DNA of 64,000 nt, from positions 124,001-188,000 of the forward strand of contig CAVDRM010000001.1 of NCBI GenBank assembly GCA_963611355.1. Reading direction: 5' to 3'. The position numbers were made by a program, and so were the translations under genes. The notes under the pieces were generated by a model. That model made no database searches and was not told the origin of the DNA. It saw only the letters and a list, made by a program, of their open reading frames with translations. This document shows, piece after piece, positions 43,115 through 51,263 of the stretch; position 1 is the first letter of the stretch, and the number at the start of each line of letters is the position of its first letter. The stretch is from CAVDRM01 sp963611355 (lineage in GTDB: Bacteria > Bacillota > Clostridia > Christensenellales > Aristaeellaceae).

Positions 43115-44743
43115 TTACGTTTCGTCCGCCGGTACAGGGGTTTCCGTTGCTGCGGCGGCGAGCTGTTTTTCGTAGAGCTTCTGATAAGTCTTGTCGCCCA
43201 GCACGCCATCGGCATTCAGGCCGTTGGCGCGTTGGAATTTCTTGACCGCGGAGACGGTCAGCGGCCCGTAATAGCCGGTCACGGTGCTTTCAAAATAGCC
43301 AAGCTCCTTGAGCGTCATCTGCAGCCATGTGACGTCGTCGCCCTGCGAGCCGCTCTTCAGACGGCGGTATTCCGGCGGCTGAGCGTTGATATTGAAGCCG
43401 GTTGTGTCCGGCAGCATCACGGAGCTGTGCGTTTTTCGGTACTTGGCGAAGGCCAGAAGCTCCGAATCCGTGTTGCTGTCGTTATGGATGTACACCTGCG
43501 TGCCCTTGCCGCAGTTGTCGTAAATCCATTTGGCGTCCGTCACCGTCAGGCGAATGCAGCCGTGCGACGCCTTTTTGCCCAGATTGTTGAAGGATTTCGT
43601 GTTGAGCTTGCTGGTGTCATAATTGGCGAACATGACGGAATGGAAGGCGATGTTTTCGTTGATTTTCGTCCAATACTGCGCCGTGCCGCCGCCCCACTTG
43701 GGGAAGGTGCACCAGCGCGCCGTGCGGCCGGACAGCGTCCATGTGCCGACATCGCTGGGATACTTGCTCGTGCCGGTGGAACATATCATGACCTGCACCA
43801 GCACCGTATATTCTTTGTTCTCATCGTAGGTGTAGACCTTCGTCACCTGATTTCGCGTATCCACATCCACGAAATAGGGCTGCGGCGTGGGTTCGGGCGA
43901 AGGGCGCGGCGTGGCGTCGGCGGGAACGACATCCACGGAATTAAACAGCGCGTTCCATGTGTCCTTATCCACAATGCCCGTAACGAGCAGGCCGTTGTAT
44001 TCCTGAAACTGCTTGACGGCGGCCTGCGTGTTCTTATAAAAGCCCGTGGTCGTCTTTTTATAGGTGAAGAAGCCCAGCTCCTTCAGCTTTTCCTGCACCT
44101 TCTGGACGTTCGCGCCCGTGGAGCCGTAGGCGAGCTTCTTCGTGAACGGCACGACGTCCGCCTCATCCACCGTAATCGTGCCGGGCGCGGGAGCGGGCGT
44201 CGCCGTGGGCAGAAGGACGGCCTCCGACAAGTCGGAATAAAGCAGCGCCAGCGTATCGGTATCCGCCTCGCCCGTCACGGTCAGGCCGTACATTTTCTGG
44301 AACATCTCCACGGCCTGCTGGGTGGTCAGCCCGAACACGCCGTCCGCCGCATCCGAATAAACGGACAGCTCCTTGAGCTTTTCCTGAAGCGCACGCACCT
44401 GCTCGTTTTGGTCGTCTAATTTGAGCGGCAGATAGCAATCGCCAAAGATGACCTCCTGCGTATCATCGTCCGCCTCGCCTGTTGCCTCAAGACCATACGC
44501 CTGCTGAACGCGCCTCACGGCCTCCTCGGTGCTTTCGTCATATATCCCCGTTGCCTCGGCCAGATAGCCGACGGACACAAGACGTTCCTGAAGAATGCGC
44601 ACATCCTCCGAAGCATCGCCCGGCTTCAGCAGCACAAACTCAACCGGCGCAACGATTGAATCATCGTCATCCTCCTCAGCAAAGGCGGAAAGACAGAACA
44701 GGCAGAAAATCGCCAGCAGAAGCGGAAGAAGACGCTTTTTCAT
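43115..44743 (-). CDS. Secreted L,D-transpeptidase with four peptidoglycan-binding domains
   Basis: A 542-residue cell-wall enzyme that makes 3-3 cross-links or anchors proteins. Signal peptide at 1-22 (cleavage after AFA), then three peptidoglycan-binding type 1 repeats (about 38-100, 105-170, 205-268), a Pro-rich linker, the YkuD domain (about 290-420) with HSVMF and SHGCIRL (catalytic Cys396), and a fourth binding repeat (about 460-525). The start is the Met with GAGGTG 6 bases upstream; a longer frame begins 24 codons earlier. Its own promoter is divergent from deoC. Confidence 0.92.
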   Translation of the reverse strand: MKKRLLPLLLAIFCLFCLSAFAEEDDDDSIVAPVEFVLLKPGDASEDVRILQERLVSVGYLAEATGIYDESTEEAVRRVQQAYGLEATGEADDDTQEVIFGDCYLPLKLDDQNEQVRALQEKLKELSVYSDAADGVFGLTTQQAVEMFQKMYGLTVTGEADTDTLALLYSDLSEAVLLPTATPAPAPGTITVDEADVVPFTKKLAYGSTGANVQKVQEKLKELGFFTYKKTTTGFYKNTQAAVKQFQEYNGLLVTGIVDKDTWNALFNSVDVVPADATPRPSPEPTPQPYFVDVDTRNQVTKVYTYDENKEYTVLVQVMICSTGTSKYPSDVGTWTLSGRTARWCTFPKWGGGTAQYWTKINENIAFHSVMFANYDTSKLNTKSFNNLGKKASHGCIRLTVTDAKWIYDNCGKGTQVYIHNDSNTDSELLAFAKYRKTHSSVMLPDTTGFNINAQPPEYRRLKSGSQGDDVTWLQMTLKELGYFESTVTGYYGPLTVSAVKKFQRANGLNADGVLGDKTYQKLYEKQLAAAATETPVPADET

Positions 44744-44919
44744 ACAGAGCACCTCATTCATCATCATGAAGATTCGCGCATCGGACGGGCGGACTTGCCG
44801 CGCCGGGCTGCCCATCCCGCCGTCCCCTTTATTAAAAGCTAAAAAGACGTTTTTGTCAAGATTATAAGAAGAAATCGTTACAAAGTTTTTACAAGGATAA
44901 TAAGGTATAAACGCCTATA

Positions 44920-44948
44920 TAGACGGACGCCCCATAATTTGTTATAAT
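44920..44948 (+). promoter_or_regulatory. Promoter of deoC
   Basis: TAGACG (44920-44925) and TATAAT (44943-44948), 17-base spacer, 63 bases before deoC. Confidence 0.6.
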
Positions 44949-45011
44949 CTGAGCGGGAGCACCGCAAACGCAACAGCCTGCAAAAAACTGTTTGGAAAGA
45001 AGGACAAACGG

Positions 45012-45668
45012 ATGAAAAAGAAAGAGATTGCCGCCATGATTGACCATACCCTGCTCAAGGCCGCGGCAACGCCGGAGCAAATCCAAAGGCTCTGCACGGA
45101 GGCGAAAGAATATCATTTTGCCTCCGTGTGCGTCAACCCCTGCCATGTCGCTCAGGCCGCGCAGATGCTGAAGGGGACGGGGGTCAAGGTCTGCACCGTC
45201 GTCGGCTTTCCGCTCGGTGCGAACACCTGCGCAGTCAAGGCGTTTGAGACGCAGGATGCCGTGCGAAACGGCGCGCAGGAAATCGACATGGTCATCAACA
45301 TCGGCGAGGCCAAGGCCGGACATTTTGACTCCGTGCGGGAGGATATCGCTGCCGTCGTCAAGGCCGCCGAGGGGACGTTGGTCAAGGTCATCATTGAAGC
45401 CTGCTATCTGACGGACGAAGAAAAACAGGCGGTCTGTCGGGCGGCTGCGGACGCGGGCGCGGATTTTGTCAAAACCAGCACGGGCTTCGGCACGGGCGGG
45501 GCAACCGTTCACGACGTTGCACTGATGCGCTCCTGCATTCCCGCCGGCATGAAGGTCAAGGCCGCAGGGGGCATTCATTCCTATGAGGAAGCCGTTGCAC
45601 TGGTTGAGGCGGGGGCGGACCGCATCGGAGCGAGCGCGGGCATCGCAATCGTTGAAAAAGCAGAATAA
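45012..45668 (+). CDS. deoC: Deoxyribose-phosphate aldolase
   Basis: Class I aldolase that splits 2-deoxyribose 5-phosphate into glyceraldehyde 3-phosphate and acetaldehyde in nucleoside breakdown. The Schiff-base Lys is in FVKTSTGF; the second catalytic Lys is in KVKAAGGI. The N-terminal IDHTLLKAAATPEQI is conserved. The 218-residue length is normal. Followed by the ROK kinase after 26 bases. The acetaldehyde could feed the window's AdhE. Confidence 0.97.
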   Translation: MKKKEIAAMIDHTLLKAAATPEQIQRLCTEAKEYHFASVCVNPCHVAQAAQMLKGTGVKVCTVVGFPLGANTCAVKAFETQDAVRNGAQEIDMVINIGEAKAGHFDSVREDIAAVVKAAEGTLVKVIIEACYLTDEEKQAVCRAAADAGADFVKTSTGFGTGGATVHDVALMRSCIPAGMKVKAAGGIHSYEEAVALVEAGADRIGASAGIAIVEKAE

Positions 45669-45694
45669 ACAATGAAAACCAAGAAGGTGATTTG

Positions 45695-46579
45695 ATGCTT
45701 TTAGGTGCTTTGGAGGCCGGCGGCACAAAGATGATATGCTCGCTGGGGGATGAGCAGGGGCATTTGCTGGACAGGGCACGGTTCGAGACCTGCAGTCCGG
45801 AGGAGACCATGCCGGAGCTGCTTCACTATTTCGCCGGAAAAGGAATCGATGCGCTCGGCATCGGCAGCTTCGGCCCGCTGGATTTAAATCCATCCTCCCC
45901 GACCTACGGCTGCATCACGACGACGCCGAAGGCAAAATGGCAGCATTATCCGCTGAAAAAAGCGTTTGAGGACGCGCTGAACGTGCCGGTCGCCTTGGAT
46001 ACGGACGTCAATGCGGCGGTACTGGCGGAGCAGCGGCTGGGCGCTGCAAGGGGCGTCAGCACCTGCCTGTATGTGACGGTTGGAACGGGCATCGGCGGCG
46101 GCGTCATGGTGAACGGTGAACTCGTTCACGGGCTTATCCATCCGGAGCTTGGGCATATGCTGCTCCGTCCCGCAAAGGATGACCCCGCGCCGGACGGGTT
46201 TTGCCCCTTCCATGCTTCCTGCGCGGAGGGGCTGGCCTCCGGAACGGCCATCCGGAAGCGCTGGGGCGTGCGGGCGGAGGAGCTTCCGCTTGAGCACCCC
46301 GCATGGCAGCTTGAGGCGGATTATTTGGCGCAGCTGTGCATGAACGCGCTGGCCGTCTTTTCGCCGGAAAAAATCATCTTGGGCGGCGGCGTTATGCAGA
46401 AGGCCGGCCTTATCGGGCTGGTTCGGCAGTCGCTGCAGCGCATGGCGGGCGGCTACTGGCAGCACAAAATGCTTGAAGAAGGGCTCGATGAATACATCGT
46501 CCTGCCCGCGCTGAACGGCAACAGCGGCGCAATCGGTGCGCTGCTGCTGGCAGGCAGTGTCAAAAATACGCAAAAATAG
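45695..46579 (+). CDS. ROK family sugar kinase (fructokinase-like)
   Basis: ATP-dependent hexose kinase, likely for fructose. The N-terminal GALEAGGTKMICSLG is typical of Firmicutes fructokinases. The ROK site contains TDVNAAVLAE (catalytic Asp) and VGTGIGGG. A zinc-site region appears as HPELGHML...GFCPFHASCAEG. The C-terminal end carries GNSGAIGALLLA. The start is the ATG at 45695 with AAGGTG upstream. Length 294 is normal. Linked to manA by pathway only. Confidence 0.9.
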   Translation: MLLGALEAGGTKMICSLGDEQGHLLDRARFETCSPEETMPELLHYFAGKGIDALGIGSFGPLDLNPSSPTYGCITTTPKAKWQHYPLKKAFEDALNVPVALDTDVNAAVLAEQRLGAARGVSTCLYVTVGTGIGGGVMVNGELVHGLIHPELGHMLLRPAKDDPAPDGFCPFHASCAEGLASGTAIRKRWGVRAEELPLEHPAWQLEADYLAQLCMNALAVFSPEKIILGGGVMQKAGLIGLVRQSLQRMAGGYWQHKMLEEGLDEYIVLPALNGNSGAIGALLLAGSVKNTQK

Positions 46580-46706
46580 TGGCGAAAGCATGAATAATCT
46601 GTCAATAAGCATGGACGATTTGCACAAAATCAATCATTTCCTATATATCATATCAACGAAATATTATAAAGTTACAATTTGTTAACATTTTAACCGCGTT
46701 CTCCTA

Positions 46707-46735
46707 TTGACATAACAAATTTGGACATATACAAT
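46707..46735 (+). promoter_or_regulatory. Promoter of the MarR gene
   Basis: TTGACA (46707-46712) and TACAAT (46730-46735) with a 17-base spacer, 52 bases before the start. Confidence 0.72.
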
Positions 46736-46786
46736 GAACTGCGGATCGGAAATTTATGAATTGCTTATGCAAAACGGAGGATGACT

Positions 46787-47212
46787 ATGCAGACGCAGAG
46801 CCAAGATATCAGTTTCCTTATCAAACGAATCAACGACAAGCTCAGCCGTTTCGGGAACGAACAGATGCACAATTCAGGCATGACTTTTTCTCAGATGCGG
46901 GTCATCTCCTATCTCAAGGAGCATCAGAACGAAAAACGCGCTCAGAAGGATATTGAAGAGTTCTTCGGCGTGTCCCACCCCACGGTCGTGTCAATCATTC
47001 AGCGCTTGGAGGAGCGCGGGCTCATCAAGAGCATCGTGGACTCCAACGACCGCCGCGTCAAGAATCTTTCTCTCACCCCTGCCGGTGACGCGCTTGTCTC
47101 CGATGCCTCCAAACAGCGTGAGCATATGGACGCTTCCCTGCTGAAGGGGCTTGAGCCGGAGGAAATCGATGAGCTGCGCCGGCTGCTGAACCAAATCGTC
47201 CAAAATTTATAA
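46787..47212 (+). CDS. MarR-family transcriptional regulator
   Basis: A 141-residue winged-helix regulator. The HTH region AQKDIEEFFGVSHPTVVSIIQRLEERGLI and the wing DSNDRRVKNLSLTPAGDAL are classic MarR features. The ATG at 46787 is chosen because GGAGG sits 6 bases before it; the ATG six bases earlier directly abuts GGAGG. No adjacent target gene is obvious, so its effector is unknown. Confidence 0.92.
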   Translation: MQTQSQDISFLIKRINDKLSRFGNEQMHNSGMTFSQMRVISYLKEHQNEKRAQKDIEEFFGVSHPTVVSIIQRLEERGLIKSIVDSNDRRVKNLSLTPAGDALVSDASKQREHMDASLLKGLEPEEIDELRRLLNQIVQNL

Positions 47213-47229
47213 TTATTCATTTCGGAATA

Positions 47230-47268
47230 AACGAACGCTCTCCTTCGCCGCATGGCGGAGGAGAGCGT
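47230..47268. repeat. Strong bidirectional hairpin
   Basis: Arms CGAACGCTCTCCTTCGCC and the near-complement GGCGGAGGAGAGCGTTCG. It lies between convergent genes (marR and the response regulator), where it probably serves as a transcription end for both. Confidence 0.6.
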
Positions 47269-47364
47269 TCGCTGTACGGCCGAAACAACACAAAACGGGC
47301 TTTGAAAAACCGCGCAAAACGGCCATCGTTTCAATGTATACCGAAAGCCCGCTTTATCGCCTTT

Positions 47365-48069
47365 TCATTTCATTTCTTCATCGGGTTCGGCCATGCGGTA
47401 GCCGACCCCGACCTCGGTGAAAATGTACTGCGGGTCAGCCGGTGATGCCTCAATCTTGCGGCGGATATTCGCCATATTGACGCGCAGGATGCGGTTATCA
47501 TCCTTCTTATAAGGCCCCCACAGATTCTTCATGATAAAATCATAGGTCAGCACCCGTCCCGCATAGCGTGAAAGCAGGGCGACGAGGCGGTATTCCCCCT
47601 GCGTGAGCTTGGCGTCCTGCCCGTTCACATAGACGCGGTATTTGTCGTAGTCCACCACCAGCCCGCCGCAGACGAATTTTCCGCCCGGCTCCTGCGTGCT
47701 GTTCCCGTTCGCATGACGCAGCGCCATCCGCATCCGCGCCAAAAGCTCCGAGGAGCCGAAGGGCTTGGTGATATAATCATCCGCGCCGAGGTCGAGCGCC
47801 TCCACCTTGTCTCGCTCATTGGTGCGCGCCGAAAGGATGATGACGGGCGCGGACGACCATGTGCGGATGGCAGTCAAAACGCTCGTTCCGTCCATATCCG
47901 GCAGCCCCAAATCCAGCAGGATGATATCGGGGCAGTAGGAGGCCGCCATGCTCAGCGCCTGTGCGCCGGTGCGGGCATCCAGCACATCGTACTGATTGGC
48001 GCTCAGAATGGTGGAGAGCAGCTTTTGAATGCTGGCATCGTCCTCAATAATCAATACTTTCAGAGCCAT
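47365..48069 (-). CDS. OmpR-family response regulator, KdpE-like
   Basis: A 234-residue two-component regulator. The receiver domain has the DD pair (IIEDD), the phosphoacceptor Asp in LLDLGLPDMDG and the Lys in DYITKPFG. The C-terminal OmpR winged helix reads LTQGEYRLVALL and ILRVNMANIRRKIE. Its sequence is closest to KdpE-type regulators. It overlaps the histidine kinase gene, which lies upstream, by 26 bases. No kdpFABC genes lie nearby. Confidence 0.9.
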   Translation of the reverse strand: MALKVLIIEDDASIQKLLSTILSANQYDVLDARTGAQALSMAASYCPDIILLDLGLPDMDGTSVLTAIRTWSSAPVIILSARTNERDKVEALDLGADDYITKPFGSSELLARMRMALRHANGNSTQEPGGKFVCGGLVVDYDKYRVYVNGQDAKLTQGEYRLVALLSRYAGRVLTYDFIMKNLWGPYKKDDNRILRVNMANIRRKIEASPADPQYIFTEVGVGYRMAEPDEEMK

Positions 48070-49141
48070 CTTGAATCTCCTTTTCAGGCAGCGTGAAGGT
48101 GAACACAGCGCCGCCGGGCTTGGCGTTTTCCGCCGTCATGATGCCGCCGTGCGCCGAAATGATGCTGTAGCAGACGCTTAATCCGATGCCCATGTTGCGC
48201 TTTTGGTCCGTTCCGTGCTGGGATGAACCGAGCGTGCCGGAAAAAATCCGCGGAAGAATGTCCTTGCGGATGCCGCAGCCGTTGTCCTTGACGGAGAGGG
48301 TCACAATGCTTCCGTCATGCCTTGTGGAAATGGTAATCTCCGTTGTCGTGTGCCCGTGATATACGGCATTTTCCATGATGTTCTGAAGCACCTGCTCGAT
48401 GAGCACCGCATCCATATCTGCCATCATGATGTCCTCACAGGGCACGGTGCGCACGGCAATGCTCGGAAAATGCTTGCGGAATTTGGTGACGGCCTCGGAG
48501 ATAACGTCCTCCACCACCTCCGTCTCCAGCGTCAGGGGCGCGGAGCCCTCACCGATGCGGGTGATGGCCAGCAGGTTTTCCACCATGCGGAGCAGCCACT
48601 GGGCATCCTGATGCGCGGCCTTGAGCAGCTCAAGCTGCTTTTCACGCGGCAGCTCGTTGTCCATCATCGCGCCGGTCGATCCTAAGATGGAGGTGAGCGG
48701 GGTGCGCAGGTCGTGGGACACGGCCCGCAAAAGGTTGGCGCGCAGCTTTTCCTTCTCCGCCTCCAGGCGCACCTGCTCCTGCCGCTTGATTTTCGTGGTC
48801 AGGACGCTGACAATCATGGCCACGGTCAGCATGGTCAGAAACGTTAAAAGGTAGCCGGACAGGGTAAAATTAAAGGCAAAAAACGGATAGGTGAACGCAT
48901 AATTGACCGCAAAGACAGAAAACACGGCAGCGGCAACGCCGTATATATAGCCGTCTGTCAGACGGGAAATCAACAGAACCGCCAGCACAAAAATCAGCGA
49001 TGCACCGTTCATATTGCTGTCCAGGGTCTGCGATGCCATGCCGCTGTTGAAGGGACGCAGCATGATGAGAGACAAAAACGCCGCCGCCGACAGGATGCCC
49101 ACGGTCAGCAGGCAGTTTTTAAAGACCTTCCTTCCGTTCAT
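48044..49141 (-). CDS. Histidine kinase with KdpD-like transmembrane and catalytic core
   Basis: A 365-residue sensor. It has an N-terminal helix, then the KdpD-type four-helix membrane domain (DUF4118; VLAVLLISRLTDGYIYG), a HisKA with the phosphorylated His in AVSHDLRTPLTSIL, and HATPase motifs NAVYHG, DNGCGI and MGIGLSVC. It lacks the large KdpD N-terminal KdpD/Usp domains. The start has GGGGGAG upstream; an alternative longer frame has no RBS. It and the regulator are cotranscribed from a promoter at 49212-49240 (TATAAT). Confidence 0.88.
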   Translation of the reverse strand: MNGRKVFKNCLLTVGILSAAAFLSLIMLRPFNSGMASQTLDSNMNGASLIFVLAVLLISRLTDGYIYGVAAAVFSVFAVNYAFTYPFFAFNFTLSGYLLTFLTMLTVAMIVSVLTTKIKRQEQVRLEAEKEKLRANLLRAVSHDLRTPLTSILGSTGAMMDNELPREKQLELLKAAHQDAQWLLRMVENLLAITRIGEGSAPLTLETEVVEDVISEAVTKFRKHFPSIAVRTVPCEDIMMADMDAVLIEQVLQNIMENAVYHGHTTTEITISTRHDGSIVTLSVKDNGCGIRKDILPRIFSGTLGSSQHGTDQKRNMGIGLSVCYSIISAHGGIMTAENAKPGGAVFTFTLPEKEIQDGSESIDY

Positions 49142-49403
49142 GCGACCGCCTCTCCCCCATTCCCGCCTGCGCCGAAGCATCGCAGCCGCGGCGCATATGC
49201 ATGCATAACCGTGTTGATTATACCAGAAAAACGGTCGAATGAACATTGCTTTCCTGACGCGAAGCGGAATTTAGCGTATTCTTAACGAAAATATTTTAAA
49301 ATTCAGCAATCCATCGGCCTTTTGCCCCTGTACTTTACGGCTGATTTGCGTTATAATCAAAGATGCGTTTTCATGCATCTGCAGAAAGGAAGGGACGTTT
49401 ACC

Positions 49404-50510
49404 TTGGACATTCTCTTTAAGTATGTGTCGTATCTTCAGTGGCAGCATGTTGTCATGTGGGTCATCGGCGGAGTGCTGATCTACCTCGCCATCAAAAAGG
49501 ACATGGAGCCTACGCTGCTGCTGCCGATGGGCTTTGGCACGATCCTTGTCAATCTTCCCCTGTCCGGCGCAATCACCCAAGGCACGGAGGCCGGTGCGCT
49601 GAGCGTCCTGTATGACGCCGGCATCAGCAACGAGCTGTTCCCGCTGATTTTGTTCATCGGCATCGGCGCGATGATTGATTTCGGCCCGCTCCTGACCAAC
49701 CCCAAGCTCATGATTTTCGGCGCGGCGGCTCAGTTCGGCATCTTCTTTACCCTGTGCCTTGCGTCCATGTTCTTCCCGCTCAAGGACGCGGCCTCCATCG
49801 CCATCATCGGCGCGGCGGACGGTCCGACCTCCATCGTCGTGGCGCAGAAGCTTGGCTCGAAATACTTAGGTGCCATCATGGTCGCCGCCTATTCCTATAT
49901 GGCGCTGGTGCCCATCATCCAGCCGCCTGTCATTAAGCTGCTCACCTCCCGCCGCGAGCGGCTGATTAAAATGCCCTATGAGCAGAAGCAGGTCTCGCAG
50001 ACCACCCGCATTCTGTTCCCCATCATCATCACATTGGTCGCTGGCATGGTCGCGCCCGCGTCCGTCTCGCTGATTGGCTTCCTCATGTTCGGCAACCTGA
50101 TTCGTGAGTGCGGCGTACTGAATTCCCTCTCCGAAACGGCGCAGAAGGTGCTGGCCAATCTCATCACCATTTTCCTCGGCCTGACAATCGCGACCCAGAT
50201 GCAGGCAGACAAATTCCTTCAGCCCGAAACCCTGCTTATCCTGTGTCTCGGTCTGGTGGCGTTCGTATTCGATACGGCCGGCGGCGTACTGTTCGCCAAG
50301 CTGCTGAACCTGTTCCTCAAGAAGAAGATTAACCCCATGATCGGCGCGGCCGGCATCTCCGCCTTCCCCATGTCCGGACGCATCGTGCATAAGATGGGTC
50401 TGAAGGAAGACCCGCAGAACTTCCTGCTCATGCAGGCCATCGGTGTCAACGTCTCCGGTCAAATCGCCTCCGTCATCGCCGGCGGCCTGATTCTGAACTT
50501 CTTCCTGTGA
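49404..50510 (+). CDS. Sodium ion-translocating decarboxylase beta subunit (OadB/GcdB-like)
   Basis: The 368-residue membrane carboxybiotin decarboxylase that pumps Na+ when freeing CO2 in oxaloacetate, methylmalonyl-CoA or glutaconyl-CoA decarboxylases. Conserved segments are GFGTILVNLPLSG, GIGAMIDFGPLL with the Na-binding Asp, IIGAADGPTSI and GAAGISAFPMSGR. The start is the TTG with GGAAGGG 9 bases before it. No biotin carrier or carboxytransferase is in this window. A 45-residue gamma-like gene follows. Confidence 0.93.
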   Translation: MDILFKYVSYLQWQHVVMWVIGGVLIYLAIKKDMEPTLLLPMGFGTILVNLPLSGAITQGTEAGALSVLYDAGISNELFPLILFIGIGAMIDFGPLLTNPKLMIFGAAAQFGIFFTLCLASMFFPLKDAASIAIIGAADGPTSIVVAQKLGSKYLGAIMVAAYSYMALVPIIQPPVIKLLTSRRERLIKMPYEQKQVSQTTRILFPIIITLVAGMVAPASVSLIGFLMFGNLIRECGVLNSLSETAQKVLANLITIFLGLTIATQMQADKFLQPETLLILCLGLVAFVFDTAGGVLFAKLLNLFLKKKINPMIGAAGISAFPMSGRIVHKMGLKEDPQNFLLMQAIGVNVSGQIASVIAGGLILNFFL

Positions 50511-50535
50511 TTAAAACAGAGAAAGGAATAGCGCT

Positions 50536-50673
50536 ATGACCTTTCAACCGCTGAACTTTATCCATAATCTGAAATACATGGGACTTGGTATGCTGGGCAT
50601 TTTCATCGTCATCGGCATCATCATTCTGGCAACGGTCGTGCTGAACAAGGTCACCGTCAAAAAGAAAAGTTAA
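50536..50673 (+). CDS. Tiny OadG-like gamma subunit
   Basis: A 45-residue single-pass protein whose membrane segment LKYMGLGMLGIFIVIG matches the conserved start of oxaloacetate decarboxylase gamma subunits (MGLGM...). The usual C-terminal zinc-binding tail is reduced to KKKS. It follows the beta gene by 25 bases with AAAGGA as RBS. I infer that it stabilises the beta subunit in the membrane. Confidence 0.82.
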   Translation: MTFQPLNFIHNLKYMGLGMLGIFIVIGIIILATVVLNKVTVKKKS

Positions 50674-50685
50674 AAAGTCCTTTTT

Positions 50686-50730
50686 CGCCCGATTCGTTTA
50701 CTCGAGAGAATCGGGCGTTTTTTGTTTTTT
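50686..50730 (+). terminator. Terminator behind the beta/gamma pair
   Basis: CGCCCGATTC pairs with GAATCGGGCG around a 12-base loop, followed by TTTTTTTG and TTTTTTCC. Confidence 0.9.
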
Positions 50731-50755
50731 CCTGTTCATCTGCCGAATTTTGTGG

Positions 50756-50761
50756 TATAAT
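50756..50761 (+). promoter_or_regulatory. Extended -10 promoter of the TM1266/SBP operon
   Basis: TATAAT preceded by TGG (TGnTATAAT). The -35 (TGTTCA at 50733-50738) is weak, with a 17-base spacer. Confidence 0.6.
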
Positions 50762-50776
50762 ATCTATGTATCGGCT

Positions 50777-50888
50777 GGACGGCAGAGCCGGCCGTCCGTC
50801 TTCTTCGCCCCAAGTGCGCGTCATGCGGGGCTGAGAGAATTGCCGCATAACCGTGAAGCATCCCTTGCGGGCAAGGCCATGCGCTTGG
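50777..50888 (+). ncRNA. Structured leader, possible riboswitch, before the TM1266 operon
   Basis: The leader starts with a hairpin (GGACGG/CCGTCC, 50777-50797). Then CCAAG-TG-CGC (810-819) can pair with GCGCTTGG (881-888), enclosing ATGCGG/CCGCAT (823-828/843-848) with the loop GGCTGAGAGAATTG and the hairpin CCTTG/CAAGG (863-867/872-876). This would be a three-way junction. The class is unknown to me. GGCTGAGAG recalls TPP riboswitches, but the rest of that consensus is missing. Confidence 0.5.
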
Positions 50889-50911
50889 CTCAAGAGTGAA
50901 AGGAGGCACAT

Positions 50912-50935
50912 ATGAGCAATTTTGAGTACGGGTAG
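50912..50935 (+). CDS. Seven-codon leader ORF
   Basis: ATG to TAG encoding MSNFEYG, preceded by a perfect AAAGGAGG 5 bases away. Its stop codon overlaps the 5' arm of the terminator that follows, so a ribosome reaching the stop would melt the terminator. It is likely to have a regulatory rather than a structural role. Confidence 0.5.
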   Translation: MSNFEYG

Positions 50936-50972
50936 AGCGGAAAGCATGTTTCTGCGCTGCTCTGTTTTTTTC
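50934..50972 (+). terminator. Leader terminator before the TM1266 gene
   Basis: AGAGC pairs with GCTCT (934-938 and 959-963), with an inner GAAA/TTTC stem and a bulge, followed by GTTTTTTT. It lies 16 bases before the start of the regulator gene, as expected for an attenuator. Confidence 0.65.
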
Positions 50973-50987
50973 GTTTGGAGAATCGTC

Positions 50988-51263
50988 ATGTCAGAGAGAA
51001 TCGGTTTTGTCGGGCTGGTGCTCGGCGACCTCAGCTATGCCCCCCGCGCCAATCAGGTGATAGCGCAGTATCAGGACATCGTGGAGGGACGCATCGGCAT
51101 CCCCGACCATGAAAACAGCATGGGCGTTGTGGGGCTGATTGTGCGCGGCGAGGATGTGCGCGTGTCGCAGCTCACCGCGAAGCTGGGCAACATTCCCGGC
51201 GTACAGGTCAAAAGCGCCCTGACTGCGCAAAAATCAAAAAAAGAAGGAGAAGCAAACCAATGA
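50988..51263 (+). CDS. TM1266-family iron-only hydrogenase system putative regulator
   Basis: A 91-residue ACT/ferredoxin-like-fold protein. The pattern RIGFVGLVLGD, IVEGRIGIPDHENSMGVVGLIV and LTAKLGNIPGVQVKSAL matches the TM1266 family, named for its genomic link to [FeFe]-hydrogenase maturation genes. I start at MSERIGF, with TTTGGAG 7 bases upstream, and not at the earlier Met, which lies within the leader. The stop overlaps the start of the binding-protein gene (ATGA). Ligand unknown. Confidence 0.85.
   Translation: MSERIGFVGLVLGDLSYAPRANQVIAQYQDIVEGRIGIPDHENSMGVVGLIVRGEDVRVSQLTAKLGNIPGVQVKSALTAQKSKKEGEANQ

Noticed and set aside
50829..50848. TPP riboswitch in the leader before the TM1266 gene
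   Set aside because: Only GGCTGAGAG resembles the TPP aptamer; the second conserved arm (CTGAT...GCGTAGGGA type) is missing.
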